Positions 28,946-38,671 of a stretch of 64,000 nt of DNA are shown here, one piece after another. A program made the position numbers and the translations under genes. This DNA comes from Rossellomorea aquimaris (GTDB lineage Bacteria; Bacillota; Bacilli; Bacillales; Bacillaceae_B). The stretch lies in the NCBI RefSeq assembly GCF_020172085.1, contig NZ_JAIVAT010000003.1, forward strand, positions 1,766,310-1,830,309, given 5' to 3'. Numbering within the stretch: the first letter of the stretch is position 1; each line of letters starts with the position of its first letter. The notes under the pieces were generated by a model. The model did no database searches. It was given only the letters and a program-made list of their open reading frames with translations, and had not been told where the DNA came from.

Positions 28946-30406
28946 CTACATTCCCTTGATGAAGTGTCTTGCCACTTCCCGGTCATCAAAATCGTATACA
29001 TTATTCCCTATGATCTGATAGGTCTCATGACCCTTCCCGGCAATCAACACCACATCTCCAGGTTGTGCCCTATTCAAAGCTACTTTGATTGCTTCTTTAC
29101 GGTCGACGATCAGTTGATACTGTTTACCAAAGACACCCGACTCCATATCTTTCAAGATGCCAACCGGATCCTCGGTCCTTGGATTATCAGAGGTGAAAAT
29201 AGCATAATCACCGTAATCACAGGCGATCTCCGCCATGATCGGCCTCTTGATCCTATCTCTGTCCCCACCGCAACCGACCACTACTATCACCTTGCCTGCA
29301 ACAATGGTCTGGATGGTTTCCAGTACATTCTTCAAACCATCAGGTGTATGGGCGTAGTCAACGATGACAGAAAATGGCTGCCCTTCAGAAATCGTTTCAA
29401 ATCGTCCCCTGACCCCTTTTGCCTTTTCCAGGCTCCCTATACTCTCTTCGATTGGGATTCCTGCCGCAAAAGCTGTCGCAATGGCTGCAAGAGCATTGTA
29501 TACATTAAATTGCCCCGCTAAATTTAAGACCATCTTTTGTTCTCCGAAAGGGGACACGAGAGTGAACTGGGTCTCTGTTGCACCAAGAATCAAATCTTTC
29601 GCATGGAAGTCAGCTGAAGGAGACAGACCGTATGTAACTACATGGGCGGCTGTAGACTTGATGAAATAGTCAGCTGCTTCGTCATCCTTATTAATAATGG
29701 CATATTTAGGGGATTTTTTAAAATAAGTATTCCCTAATTGAGAAAACAATAAGCCTTTTGCATTACGATAATTATCCATGGTCTTATGGTAATCCAGGTG
29801 ATCCTGAGTCAGGTTTGTAAACACGGCGATATCGTAGTCGCATCCGTGTACACGCCCTTGATCCAAGGCATGGGAAGAAACCTCCATGATGGCTGAACGC
29901 ACCCCTTTATCACAAAAACTCCTAAAGGTCTGTTGCAGGGTTAAACTGTCAGGGGTCGTATTGTGGCTGACTTGTAATTCATCCCCCACTTTAATGTGCA
30001 TGGTCCCAATTAATCCAGTTTTCATTCCACTTTGAGTAAAAACCTGGTCAATGAGAAGGGTTGTTGTTGTTTTCCCATTCGTTCCCGTCACTCCGACGAG
30101 AAAAAGCTGGTGAGAGGGCTGTTTATAGAAATAGTCTGCCAGAATGGCCATCGCTTTCTTCGTATCAGGAACAACAATCACGGGAATGTCTACTTCTAAA
30201 GTCCTCTCTGCTAGAATGGCTGCTGCACCATTTCTTTCAGCTACTCCTGCAAGAGAATGACTATCAATCTCTAACCCGTTGATACAGATAAATAAATCTC
30301 CACTCTTCACTTTCTTATGGTGGTTCGCGATGTTTGAAATAGCTGGATTCCCTTCACCCTGTACTGAGAAAAACGGTAGTACTTCCAGCAAAGTGTGCAA
30401 TCTCAT
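28946..30406 (-). CDS. murE: UDP-MurNAc-L-Ala-D-Glu:meso-diaminopimelate ligase
   Basis: Adds the third stem-peptide residue. 486 residues with an N-terminal UDP-binding domain, the P-loop [14 protein letters not shown] and, in the C-terminal domain, SDNPRTEDP. DNPR is the accepted marker for meso-DAP rather than lysine specificity, so the organism probably has A1-gamma peptidoglycan. ATG with GAGGAG upstream. Confidence 0.98.
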   Translation of the reverse strand: MRLHTLLEVLPFFSVQGEGNPAISNIANHHKKVKSGDLFICINGLEIDSHSLAGVAERNGAAAILAERTLEVDIPVIVVPDTKKAMAILADYFYKQPSHQLFLVGVTGTNGKTTTTLLIDQVFTQSGMKTGLIGTMHIKVGDELQVSHNTTPDSLTLQQTFRSFCDKGVRSAIMEVSSHALDQGRVHGCDYDIAVFTNLTQDHLDYHKTMDNYRNAKGLLFSQLGNTYFKKSPKYAIINKDDEAADYFIKSTAAHVVTYGLSPSADFHAKDLILGATETQFTLVSPFGEQKMVLNLAGQFNVYNALAAIATAFAAGIPIEESIGSLEKAKGVRGRFETISEGQPFSVIVDYAHTPDGLKNVLETIQTIVAGKVIVVVGCGGDRDRIKRPIMAEIACDYGDYAIFTSDNPRTEDPVGILKDMESGVFGKQYQLIVDRKEAIKVALNRAQPGDVVLIAGKGHETYQIIGNNVYDFDDREVARHFIKGM

Positions 30407-30587
30407 CTTTTCAACTCCTCACAGGTAGAAAGCAACCTTTTTATATTTTACAAAAAAATACGTGTGAAAGCTATCAACCTTTTAACTTAGTTCGATATCT
30501 TTTTCCATTCCTTCCGGTTCTTCACGTTGCTTATCAAAATAATAAGTATACCATGAAATATTTTTAAAGAAGTTTTCCCTATTGTGT

Positions 30588-32504
30588 TTACTCAGATAAA
30601 TATACCCTCACTTTAGATCCTTGTTTCACTTTCACCCCCGGGTCAGGAGATTGGCTTACCACCTTTTCTCCACTTCCACTTACGTCCAAGTTGAGATCCA
30701 CAAGTTGTTCCTGAAGTTCATTCTTCGTTAATCCAATCAAGTCAGGGGTTTCAATCATTGGAGTGTCAGTCCAAGTCAATTCTTTTTCAATTTGACCTTT
30801 ACGCTTCGGTACACCCATTGCTTCTAAACTATCACCAATAATGCTTCCACCGATAGGGGCAGCAACGACCCCACCGAATTGAATTGTACCCTTTGGATTA
30901 TCAACCGCAACATATACGACTATTTCAGGATCATCCATTGGTGCGACTCCCATAAATGAAACGATATGATTGTTTTCGAGGTATTTACCATCCTTTGCTT
31001 TTTGAGCTGTCCCTGTTTTTCCGCCTACCCGGTAACCGTCTACATAAGCTTTCTTACCGCTGCCTTTCGCAACGACACTTTCCAACGCATCCCGAATCTG
31101 CTTGGATGTCTCTTCAGATATGACCCTTTTCTTGATTTGAGGGGTCTTTCTCATGACTACTTCTCCTGTAGAAGGGTCAATCAGCTCTTTTGCAATATAA
31201 GGCTGATACAATACTCCTCCGTTGACTGCTGCAGAAACAGCTGCAACCTGCTGAATAGGAGTAACGGCAACACCTTGGCCAAATGCGGTCGTCGCCTGCT
31301 CCACGGGACCGACACGGTCAAGGTTGAACAGGATACCCTTACCTTCACCTTGCAGATCGATGCCAGTCTTTTCTCCAAATCCAAAATCATGGATATAATC
31401 GAATAATTTCTCTTTCCCTAACCTCTGACCCAATTCAACAAAACCAGGGTTACAAGAGTTCTGTACGACTTCCAGGAACGTTTGTGTCCCGTGTCCTCCC
31501 CGTTTCCAGCAATGAAGGGTCGAACCCGCCACCTCTATGTGACCAGGATCATGAAATGTTTCTTTATAAAGGTCCACTTTCTTTTCTTCCAGGGCCGCGG
31601 CAAGCGTGATAATCTTGAACGTGGACCCAGGTTCATACGTACTCCAAATCGGTAAATTACGGTTATATATCTCCTGAGGTACATTGCGGAAGTTCGCAGG
31701 ATCAAATGTCGGCCGGCTCGACATGGCCAGTATTTCACCATTCTTTGGATTCATGGCAATCGCTATGATACCATCTGGATTATACGTAGCCTCAGCGATA
31801 TCCAACTCACGTTCTACGATTGTTTGTACTTTGGTATCAATCGTCAACTTTAAATCCAATCCATTTTGTGGTTTTTCAAAATCATCCGCCATATCGGGCA
31901 TTCTCTTCCCCTTGGCATCAGAAAAAAATTTCACATACCCTTTATCTCCACTAAGCTCTTCGTCATATGAAAGTTCAAGACCCATCAGCCCCTGATTATC
32001 AATCCCCGCAAACCCGAGAACATGGGATAAATAGCTTCCATACGGATAATAACGCTTAGAATCCTCCCCTAAATAAACACCCTTTAAATTCAAGTCCCTT
32101 ACTTCTTTCGCTTTTTCGTATGAAATTTTTCTTGCTTCCTTTATCAACACCATATTGGCTTTCTGTGTTACATATTTATATGCAGATTCTACCGAAATAT
32201 TAAGAACGGCAGCCAGTTTATCTGCTGTTCCCTGAGGATCGGTGATTTGTCGTGGAACGACAAATATTGTTGGCGCACTCTGATTTCCAGCGAGTTCCAC
32301 TCCATTTCGGTCTACAATCTTTCCACGTTCAGGTTGAAATGGTATATTTCGACTCCAGGAGTCTTTCGCTAATCCGGTAAGCCAGTCCCCTTTAAAAAAC
32401 TGAACATACCCCAGCCTGATATCTATGATGGAGAATATGAGGACTCCTACTACAAGCGCTACAGCTAATCTCTTTCTTACCGTTACATTCGATACTCTTT
32501 TCAC
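30588..32504 (-). CDS. spoVD: Sporulation-specific penicillin-binding protein SpoVD
   Basis: Class B PBP transpeptidase for cortex synthesis. I start it at GTG 32504 (MKRVSNVTVRKRL), which has GGGGAGG upstream and matches the B. subtilis N-terminus; the ATG 33 nt earlier lies in the promoter. 638 residues: one TM segment, dimerisation domain, transpeptidase with GSTFK, NSCN (SxN) and GGKTGTAQ, and one C-terminal PASTA domain (residues about 575-638), a SpoVD feature. Followed by murE. Confidence 0.96.
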   Translation of the reverse strand: MKRVSNVTVRKRLAVALVVGVLIFSIIDIRLGYVQFFKGDWLTGLAKDSWSRNIPFQPERGKIVDRNGVELAGNQSAPTIFVVPRQITDPQGTADKLAAVLNISVESAYKYVTQKANMVLIKEARKISYEKAKEVRDLNLKGVYLGEDSKRYYPYGSYLSHVLGFAGIDNQGLMGLELSYDEELSGDKGYVKFFSDAKGKRMPDMADDFEKPQNGLDLKLTIDTKVQTIVERELDIAEATYNPDGIIAIAMNPKNGEILAMSSRPTFDPANFRNVPQEIYNRNLPIWSTYEPGSTFKIITLAAALEEKKVDLYKETFHDPGHIEVAGSTLHCWKRGGHGTQTFLEVVQNSCNPGFVELGQRLGKEKLFDYIHDFGFGEKTGIDLQGEGKGILFNLDRVGPVEQATTAFGQGVAVTPIQQVAAVSAAVNGGVLYQPYIAKELIDPSTGEVVMRKTPQIKKRVISEETSKQIRDALESVVAKGSGKKAYVDGYRVGGKTGTAQKAKDGKYLENNHIVSFMGVAPMDDPEIVVYVAVDNPKGTIQFGGVVAAPIGGSIIGDSLEAMGVPKRKGQIEKELTWTDTPMIETPDLIGLTKNELQEQLVDLNLDVSGSGEKVVSQSPDPGVKVKQGSKVRVYLSE

Positions 32505-32535
32505 AAATGGAACCTCCCCTTCTATGGCTCGTTCC

Positions 32536-32543
32536 ATTATATG
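32536..32543 (-). promoter_or_regulatory. Possible sigma-E -10 element of spoVD
   Basis: CATATAAT on the minus strand differs at one position from the sigma-E -10 consensus CATACAHT and lies about 32 nt before the GTG start. The matching -35 position (ACATACC) is a poor fit, so this is tentative. spoVD is sigma-E controlled in B. subtilis. Confidence 0.4.
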
Positions 32544-32635
32544 CTTGGACTTATTGGGGTATGTTTGAAATCATTGAAAGACAGATGATGTCAGGAATCA
32601 ATATGTATAAGCGTAATAATAGCGAGGAGTGAGCA

Positions 32636-32737
32636 AAATAAAAAAGGTGACCACGCTGAGACCCTTCCAATCCTATGCCTGTTTCCTATGATGCTGGCAC
32701 AGGGGGAAAGGTGTCTCATTCAATAGTCATCCTTTTT
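32636..32737 (-). terminator. Long imperfect hairpin between pbpB and spoVD
   Basis: Minus-strand arms AAAAAGG.TGAC..TGAGAC..CCTTTCC and GGAAGG.GTCTCA..GTCACCTTTTTT fold into a stem-loop of about 100 nt ending in a U-tract. It separates the vegetative mraZ-pbpB message from the sporulation-driven spoVD message, with leakage needed for murE. Confidence 0.65.
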
Positions 32738-32738
32738 G

Positions 32739-34946
32739 TTAGTTTAAAGGCTGTTCTTCATCAGCTTCAGGTACCGCTGCCTCTTCAGGGGTTTTGAAGT
32801 TGACGACAAGGGGCTCATCTTTTTTCACCTTTTCCCCAGGCTGGATATTTTGGCTGACGGCATAACCATTTCCAACCATATTAATCTTCAGACCTGCGAT
32901 ATTGGCTACCTTAAAGACATCTCTTACGGACCAGCCTTTCAAATCCGGGAGGGTCATATCCCCGTCGGTTTTAATCACAACCCTTTCCCCTTCAAGAATG
33001 GCATCTCCACCTTGAGGAAGTTGCTTGACCACTCGGGACCCATTCCCGACGACGATCGGGGTAACCCCTGCTTTTTCCAGCTCTTTTTTCGCCTCTTCTA
33101 CGCTCATATCTCTTGTTTCAGGTAGAGACTGTTTTTTCAGGCTCACTTTTTCCTGTGGTTTAATATTTAAGTATTTCAAGCTATTCTGCATAACAGGATT
33201 GAAGACCGCAGATACCGGATCAGAGCCGATTTCAGTCGGTTCCAATTCAGGCTGTTGAACCCCCACATATACAATCAGTTGAGGATCATCGATGGGAGCC
33301 ATCCCCATGAAGGAGAAGAGATAATTCTCTTTACCCACCATATATCGCCCATTTTCGGGATCGGGTATCTGACCCGATCCTGATTTACCACCAACGCGAT
33401 ACCCTTCTATTGCAAACCTCTGCCCAGTACCGTGTTCAGATGTGACAGTCGTCTCCAGGTATTCCCTCGTTTTTTTGGCTGTTTCTTTCGAAATGGGGCT
33501 TCCTGACACTTCGGGCTTCGTCTCCTTAATCACTTTCTTCGAATTCGGATCAACGATCTTGGAGATAATATATGGTTTCATCATTTTGCCGTCATTCGCA
33601 ATAGCTGACTCTGCCTGTATCATTTGGAGTGGTGTGACAGTAGTCCCCTGACCGAAGATGGTTGTGTACTTCTCTATCGGATAATGATAGAGAATCGAGC
33701 CCGATGCCTCGTTAGGTAATCCTACATCCGTAGCCTCACCAAAACCGAATTCATGTAAATAATTCTCATATTTTTTAAATCCGATTTTATCTAATAGATT
33801 GGCGAACGCAACGTTAGAAGATCTTTGAACTCCCTCCAAGTACGTGATCGTCCCCCATCCTTCTCCACCATTGTGATCACGAATCGGGTTCGGAACATTT
33901 TCCACATAGAACTTTCCTGATTCGTATGTTTCATTTGGGTTGAATTTCCCTTCATTCACCGCTGCAGCCAGAGAAAAGGACTTCATTGTAGAACCCGGTT
34001 CATAGGTATCCTCTACAATGATGTTGGTCCAGTTATCCAAGAGCCCCTCTCTTGTATCCGGATGAAAGGTAGGTCTTTGGGACATCGCCAGAATCTTCCC
34101 TGTCTTAGGATCAGAAACTATAGCAAACATTTTCTTCGGCTTGTACTTTTTTTGAACTTCATTCATTGCCTCTTCAAGGAATGTTTGGATTTTCTTATCG
34201 ATTGTCAGATAGATGTCGTCCCCATCTTCAGGAGGAGTGACATGTTCATCTGCATTAGGTAATAGGTAACCCCATACATCACTTTTATACGAGACAGAGC
34301 CATCCTTACCCTTCAGCACATCGTCAAAGCTTGCTTCTACACCCATTTTTCCGATTGTAGTGGAATCCCCATCTTCATCGGTTGTTTTTTGTGCAAATCC
34401 GATGAGATGAGAAGCAAATGAACCGTTAGGATAGAATCGCTTCGCTTCCTTTCTGAACGTAACACCCGGAAGATCCTCTTCTTTAATTTCAAGCATCATC
34501 TGATGGGATAGATCTCTTCCTGCTGCACCGAATTCCACTTGATAAGGGGATTTATTGTTCGAACCTTTTTTGGTTAAGCGTTTATAAATCTCATTTTCAT
34601 TCATATCTAGGTGATCAGCGAGAACCTTGGCCGTTTTTTCAGGATCTGTGACATGCTTCGGCTTTTTTGGATCACTTGTGATGCTTGGATCCAATATTGC
34701 AACCAAAGTATAGGCGGAGGTATCCTCCGCGATTGCCTCACCCTTTCCATCAAAAATCGTGCCTCTGTGCGCTTCTAAAATATGACTCTTAATATATTTT
34801 TTTGCTGCCTGTGATGCCAGTACTTTCCCTTCAGCTTCCCCAGTGACCTGAATGGTGACAAAGCGAACCATTAATACAAAAAAGAGCAAGCCGAAAATCC
34901 CGAAAAGGATGGCTGCCCCTATGTTCATACTTGGTCTTTTTTTCAT
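32739..34946 (-). CDS. pbpB: Penicillin-binding protein 2B (division transpeptidase)
   Basis: Essential septal class B PBP. 735 residues: a TM anchor (residues about 12-32), dimerisation domain, transpeptidase with GSTMKSF (active Ser), SSN (RSSNVAF) and KSG (GGKSGSGQ), then two PASTA domains and an acidic tail. KSG in place of KTG is seen in related PBP2B/2x proteins. The ATG overlaps the ftsL stop by 1 nt. Confidence 0.97.
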   Translation of the reverse strand: MKKRPSMNIGAAILFGIFGLLFFVLMVRFVTIQVTGEAEGKVLASQAAKKYIKSHILEAHRGTIFDGKGEAIAEDTSAYTLVAILDPSITSDPKKPKHVTDPEKTAKVLADHLDMNENEIYKRLTKKGSNNKSPYQVEFGAAGRDLSHQMMLEIKEEDLPGVTFRKEAKRFYPNGSFASHLIGFAQKTTDEDGDSTTIGKMGVEASFDDVLKGKDGSVSYKSDVWGYLLPNADEHVTPPEDGDDIYLTIDKKIQTFLEEAMNEVQKKYKPKKMFAIVSDPKTGKILAMSQRPTFHPDTREGLLDNWTNIIVEDTYEPGSTMKSFSLAAAVNEGKFNPNETYESGKFYVENVPNPIRDHNGGEGWGTITYLEGVQRSSNVAFANLLDKIGFKKYENYLHEFGFGEATDVGLPNEASGSILYHYPIEKYTTIFGQGTTVTPLQMIQAESAIANDGKMMKPYIISKIVDPNSKKVIKETKPEVSGSPISKETAKKTREYLETTVTSEHGTGQRFAIEGYRVGGKSGSGQIPDPENGRYMVGKENYLFSFMGMAPIDDPQLIVYVGVQQPELEPTEIGSDPVSAVFNPVMQNSLKYLNIKPQEKVSLKKQSLPETRDMSVEEAKKELEKAGVTPIVVGNGSRVVKQLPQGGDAILEGERVVIKTDGDMTLPDLKGWSVRDVFKVANIAGLKINMVGNGYAVSQNIQPGEKVKKDEPLVVNFKTPEEAAVPEADEEQPLN

Positions 34947-35314
34947 TATTGTTCAACAACCTTAACATTCTTATCTTTCAAGTTAAGTCCAAGTTCTTTT
35001 GCCTTTTCAAGAATACGTTCATACGTACTCAGTTCACTCACTTGAAGTTTCAGGTCATTATTAGCTTTTTCCTGTTTTTCAATAGTGGTTTCAACGTGCT
35101 GAACCTCTTTGTTCACATCATAGATGGCTGCCTGTGTCGATACGATTTGAACGGCAAGGAAACAAAATACCATTGCAAAGATGGCTACAAGGATTTTCTC
35201 ACCCGGAGTGATGCCGGACCTTCTTTCCTCTCTTAACGCTTTAGGCTTGGCTTGAACGGATTGATAAGATTTCTCAACTTTTTGCTGCTCGTAATTTCTG
35301 GCTAAGTTACTCAA
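34946..35314 (-). CDS. ftsL: Cell-division protein FtsL
   Basis: 122-residue bitopic protein: a basic cytoplasmic tail (residues 1-37), one TM segment (about 38-58) and an extracellular leucine-zipper-like coiled coil (about 60-110). Partner of DivIC and DivIB. Start is TTG with AGGAGGGAG upstream. Identified from size, topology and place between rsmH and pbpB. Confidence 0.93.
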   Translation of the reverse strand: MSNLARNYEQQKVEKSYQSVQAKPKALREERRSGITPGEKILVAIFAMVFCFLAVQIVSTQAAIYDVNKEVQHVETTIEKQEKANNDLKLQVSELSTYERILEKAKELGLNLKDKNVKVVEQ

Positions 35315-35339
35315 AATTCTCCCTCCTATTTCCTTCTTT

Positions 35340-36275
35340 TTATATATTTTTTTCTGCGATTCTCAGTTTAGCCGACCTTGCTCGATTATTTTCATCAAGC
35401 TCTTCCTCGCTTGGCAGGATCGGTTTTCTTGTTACCAGCTTAAGTTCAGCTTCATATCCTTCTGGAATGATAGGTAATCCAGGAGGTAAATCTGGCCCAG
35501 AAGCTTTTTCTTTGAACATTGTCTTACAAATCCGGTCTTCTAACGAATGGAACGTAATAACACTCACCCTTCCACCCTTATTCAGAAGTCCAATGGCTTG
35601 CTCCAACGAATCTTCGAAGGCTCCAAGCTCATCATTCACGGCAATACGAATCGCTTGAAAGACCCTCTTGGCTGGGTGCCCTCCCTTTCGTCTTGCAGGG
35701 GCAGGGATCCCTTCCTTGATCAGTTCCACTAGTTCACCTGTGGTTTCGATTGCTTTTACTTCACGTGCCGCTTCAATTTTCCTGGCAATTTGCTTGGAAA
35801 ACTTTTCTTCACCGTACCGATAAAAGATTCTAACAAGATCTTCAAACGACCAATGGTTGACGACATCATAAGCACTTACTTCCCCTTCTAAGTCCATCCT
35901 CATGTCGAGAGGCGCATCATGGTGATAACTAAAGCCTCTTTCTGGAGTATCCAGTTGAGGAGATGACACACCAAGATCGTATAAAATCCCATCCACACTA
36001 TGTACTCCGAGTTCTTCAAGTTCTTCCTTGATATTTCGGAAATTTGATTGAACAAATGTAACCCTGTCCTGATAGGATGAAAGTTTTTCTTTGGCATGGT
36101 TAATGGCTGTTTCATCTTGATCGAAGCAATATAGATGTCCGTCTTTTGATAGCTGACTGACCAGGTATTCACTATGACCTGCTCCACCCAACGTGCAATC
36201 CACATATACTCCATCTTTCTTTATATCCAAGCCATCTACCGTTTCCTTTAATAATACAGTTGTATGTTTAAACAT
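35340..36275 (-). CDS. rsmH: 16S rRNA (cytosine1402-N4)-methyltransferase
   Basis: SAM-dependent methylase of the 16S rRNA decoding site (MraW). ATG 36275 ([20 protein letters not shown]) with AAAGGTGA upstream gives 311 residues, the family norm; a 16-codon upstream extension is rejected. Motifs: [13 protein letters not shown] (SAM site), [28 protein letters not shown], and RSAKLR at the C-terminus. Confidence 0.97.
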   Translation of the reverse strand: MFKHTTVLLKETVDGLDIKKDGVYVDCTLGGAGHSEYLVSQLSKDGHLYCFDQDETAINHAKEKLSSYQDRVTFVQSNFRNIKEELEELGVHSVDGILYDLGVSSPQLDTPERGFSYHHDAPLDMRMDLEGEVSAYDVVNHWSFEDLVRIFYRYGEEKFSKQIARKIEAAREVKAIETTGELVELIKEGIPAPARRKGGHPAKRVFQAIRIAVNDELGAFEDSLEQAIGLLNKGGRVSVITFHSLEDRICKTMFKEKASGPDLPPGLPIIPEGYEAELKLVTRKPILPSEEELDENNRARSAKLRIAEKNI

Positions 36276-36312
36276 GTTGACTTCACCTTTCCAATCGAAC
36301 GTTTTGTGGGGG

Positions 36313-36744
36313 TTAGATATCAAACCCTATCATATTCTCTGCAAGCTCAGCAAATGAATCTTCAGATTGTGTAAAATAGTCTTCCCATAATGATTTACTC
36401 CAAATCTCAATTCGATTGGAAACTCCTAAAATAATGCATTCTTTATCCAATTGGGCATAATTCACAAGTGAAGCAGGAATATTAACCCTGCCCGTTTTAT
36501 CCAGTTCGCTCTCGGTTGCCCCTGAGAAGAAAAAACGAGTGAAGGCTCGGGCATCTTTCTTTGTAAGTGGCAGGGCTTTAAGCTTTTCCTCAAGGGAACG
36601 CCATTCATCCATGGGATAACCAAATAAACACTGATCAAGCCCTCTAGTGATGACAAATGAATCTCCAAGGTGATCACGGAACTTGGCAGGTACGATTAAA
36701 CGGCCTTTATTATCAATGTTATGTTGATATTCGCCCATGAACAT
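36313..36744 (-). CDS. mraZ: Transcriptional regulator MraZ
   Basis: 143-residue protein with two SpoVT/AbrB-like DNA-binding repeats (each with a DxGR signature: [13 protein letters not shown] and [13 protein letters not shown]). MraZ represses its own dcw promoter. ATG 36744 (MFMGEYQHN) with GGGGG upstream is chosen over an in-frame GTG five codons earlier. Its predicted operator lies 33-56 bp upstream. Confidence 0.97.
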   Translation of the reverse strand: MFMGEYQHNIDNKGRLIVPAKFRDHLGDSFVITRGLDQCLFGYPMDEWRSLEEKLKALPLTKKDARAFTRFFFSGATESELDKTGRVNIPASLVNYAQLDKECIILGVSNRIEIWSKSLWEDYFTQSEDSFAELAENMIGFDI

Positions 36745-36776
36745 ATGCACTGCCCCCACTTTCTAACACAAATGTA

Positions 36777-36800
36777 CCACATCCCCCCACTTTTCTCCAC
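36777..36800 (-). promoter_or_regulatory. Predicted MraZ operator (three 10-bp-spaced GTGG repeats)
   Basis: Minus strand has GTGGAGAAAA, GTGGGGGGAT, GTGGTACATT: GTGG at exact 10-bp steps (36797-36800, 36787-36790, 36777-36780). MraZ is known to bind short G-rich direct repeats with this periodicity just before its own gene. Confidence 0.75.
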
Positions 36801-36866
36801 TCTTTTCTATATTCTTTCCTTGCAAAATATTCCCTCTTTTTTTCATTAGTCTTTTTCCCGCTTTTC

Positions 36867-36897
36867 CAGACAAATTTCACTAAGAGAAATTTGTCTG
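36867..36897. repeat. Perfect 12-bp inverted repeat upstream of mraZ
   Basis: CAGACAAATTTC (36867-36878) and GAAATTTGTCTG (36886-36897) with a 7-nt loop. No good U-tract follows on either strand, so it looks more like an operator or RNA stem than a terminator. Confidence 0.7.
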
Positions 36898-36907
36898 TTT
36901 ACAACAG

Positions 36908-36953
36908 AAAAAGGACCCAATTCGCACTTCCTAACGAATCGGGTCCTTTTTTA
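36908..36953. terminator. Bidirectional terminator after bshC
   Basis: Stem AAAAAGGACCCGATTCG / CGAATTGGGTCCTTTTT with a T-tract on each side. It closes the panE-bshC message ahead of the mra promoter region. Confidence 0.9.
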
Positions 36954-36964
36954 TTTTCCGGTAG

Positions 36965-38584
36965 TCAGATATATATCACTTTATGAGTTCCATCAAACGT
37001 AAACTCTTGAAGAGTAAGGTCTCTTACGAAAGTGGGACCGTACTTATTTAAAAAATAGAGTACATTCCAGGTCCTTTCCTGTGGTCCCTCGTTTGGTCTG
37101 ATACTGTTTTCCACTTTCTTAAATTGATCGAATATCAATGAATGTTTATCTTTCAATGCTTTATCCAGCTTATTGCGCAGGTAATCGAATTGACTGAGAT
37201 GAAATTCAAGGTTCTTATCAATAATAGGAGCCAACCCTTTATCGATCGAAACAGATTGTTCCCTAATTCTCTTATATTTCCTTAGGAGATCATTCTGGAT
37301 ATCTATCATTTCCATTTCTAATTCCGGTTGTTCGAGAGACTTCCAAAAGGCATCCCTCGCTGCTTCAACACCCTCTGTAATGACTCCTTGAAGGGATAAC
37401 TGAAGTTCCTGAATCCTCTTATGGACCTCTCTCTCCATGATGGTGATGTTTAACCGGGGCACAACTGGAGGCATTTTTAAATTTACATATTCAAATGCTC
37501 TTTTCAATTCCCCCCAGTATGCAATTTCCCCGGGTCCTGCAACGAATGCAAGGTTAGGGAATAACCATTCCTGCATCAGCGGCCTTGTCACGACATTATT
37601 GCTGAATGATTCAGGACTCTTTTCCAAAATGGATAACAACTCAGAGGTAGAAAATGTTTTCCCACTATTCTTCTCAAAAAACAGATCCCCCTCTCGCTCG
37701 AGCAACGCTCTTTCGTTTTGAATTTGGAGGAATAGATTTGCAGCAGTGGGGGATATGTCCAATTGAGTGCTGAACCCACTTTCCCGTATGATTCTCTGTT
37801 GTTCCAGGACAGCATCTGTGATGGGTTTCGAGCTCTCCAGCAAATGGTGAAAATATTCTCCTTCAAGTCTTCTAAGCGCAGGGTAAGATGAATCGATGAC
37901 TAATAATCCGAAATCTTTAAACAATCCCATGACAATATGAGCAAATAAACGAACAATCGTTTCTTCCTGGTCAATCATCTTATTGAGGTCCGCCACTAGC
38001 TGCTTTGTATATTCTGTTTCACCTAACGCCGCCAGGATGTCATCAATCCACTTCTTCATCACTGACTTTGTATACGTTATATGTGAGGTCATCTTCTTTT
38101 CTAATACCCTCTCAGGATATCCAACCTTCTCAAGTTTCAATCCCTTTTCAACGTATATATGATTCACTTCCTGATAATCATGATCTTCTCCAGCTATCCA
38201 AAAAACCGGTACAACAGGTTGTTTAAGTTCGGCTTCTTGCTGCCTCGCCAGTTGGATGACTGAAATAATTTTATGTATTGTATAGAGTGGTCCTGTCAAG
38301 AGGCCCGCCTGCTGACCGGCCACTACCGTTACGGCATTATCCCTCAGCTTCCCGAGTGACTCCTCCACTTCCCCGGAAGAAGGCAGCCCCTCCATATAAG
38401 AGGAGATACATTCAGTCAGCCCTTCTCTTGGGAATTGACGTGAACGTAAGTCCTTTATCCGTTCTTGATATACTGTAGGCATATTGATGTTATAGTGAAA
38501 AAAAGAAGTGACAGGCTCTTCCTGTTTTAAATATTTAGATGCAAACTGATTGATTGCAGGAATGTTTAAGCTTCCCAATTCCAT
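36965..38584 (-). CDS. bshC: Bacillithiol biosynthesis cysteine-adding enzyme BshC
   Basis: Putative ligase joining cysteine to glucosaminyl-malate in the last step of bacillithiol synthesis. ATG 38584 (MELGSLNIPAINQFASKYLK) with AAAAGGAG upstream gives 539 residues, the B. subtilis length as I recall. It has a Rossmann-like core (TVVAGQQAGLLTGPLYTIHK, FWIAGEDHD.QEVNH) and a C-terminal coiled coil. Immediately upstream of mraZ, as in B. subtilis. Confidence 0.95.
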   Translation of the reverse strand: MELGSLNIPAINQFASKYLKQEEPVTSFFHYNINMPTVYQERIKDLRSRQFPREGLTECISSYMEGLPSSGEVEESLGKLRDNAVTVVAGQQAGLLTGPLYTIHKIISVIQLARQQEAELKQPVVPVFWIAGEDHDYQEVNHIYVEKGLKLEKVGYPERVLEKKMTSHITYTKSVMKKWIDDILAALGETEYTKQLVADLNKMIDQEETIVRLFAHIVMGLFKDFGLLVIDSSYPALRRLEGEYFHHLLESSKPITDAVLEQQRIIRESGFSTQLDISPTAANLFLQIQNERALLEREGDLFFEKNSGKTFSTSELLSILEKSPESFSNNVVTRPLMQEWLFPNLAFVAGPGEIAYWGELKRAFEYVNLKMPPVVPRLNITIMEREVHKRIQELQLSLQGVITEGVEAARDAFWKSLEQPELEMEMIDIQNDLLRKYKRIREQSVSIDKGLAPIIDKNLEFHLSQFDYLRNKLDKALKDKHSLIFDQFKKVENSIRPNEGPQERTWNVLYFLNKYGPTFVRDLTLQEFTFDGTHKVIYI

Positions 38585-38671
38585 ATGAATGACTCCTTTT
38601 CTAGCTCTTAATATCCTAACGACGAGTATATCATTCCACATGAGGAAAAGGAAAAAAATTGCCTGTAAATA

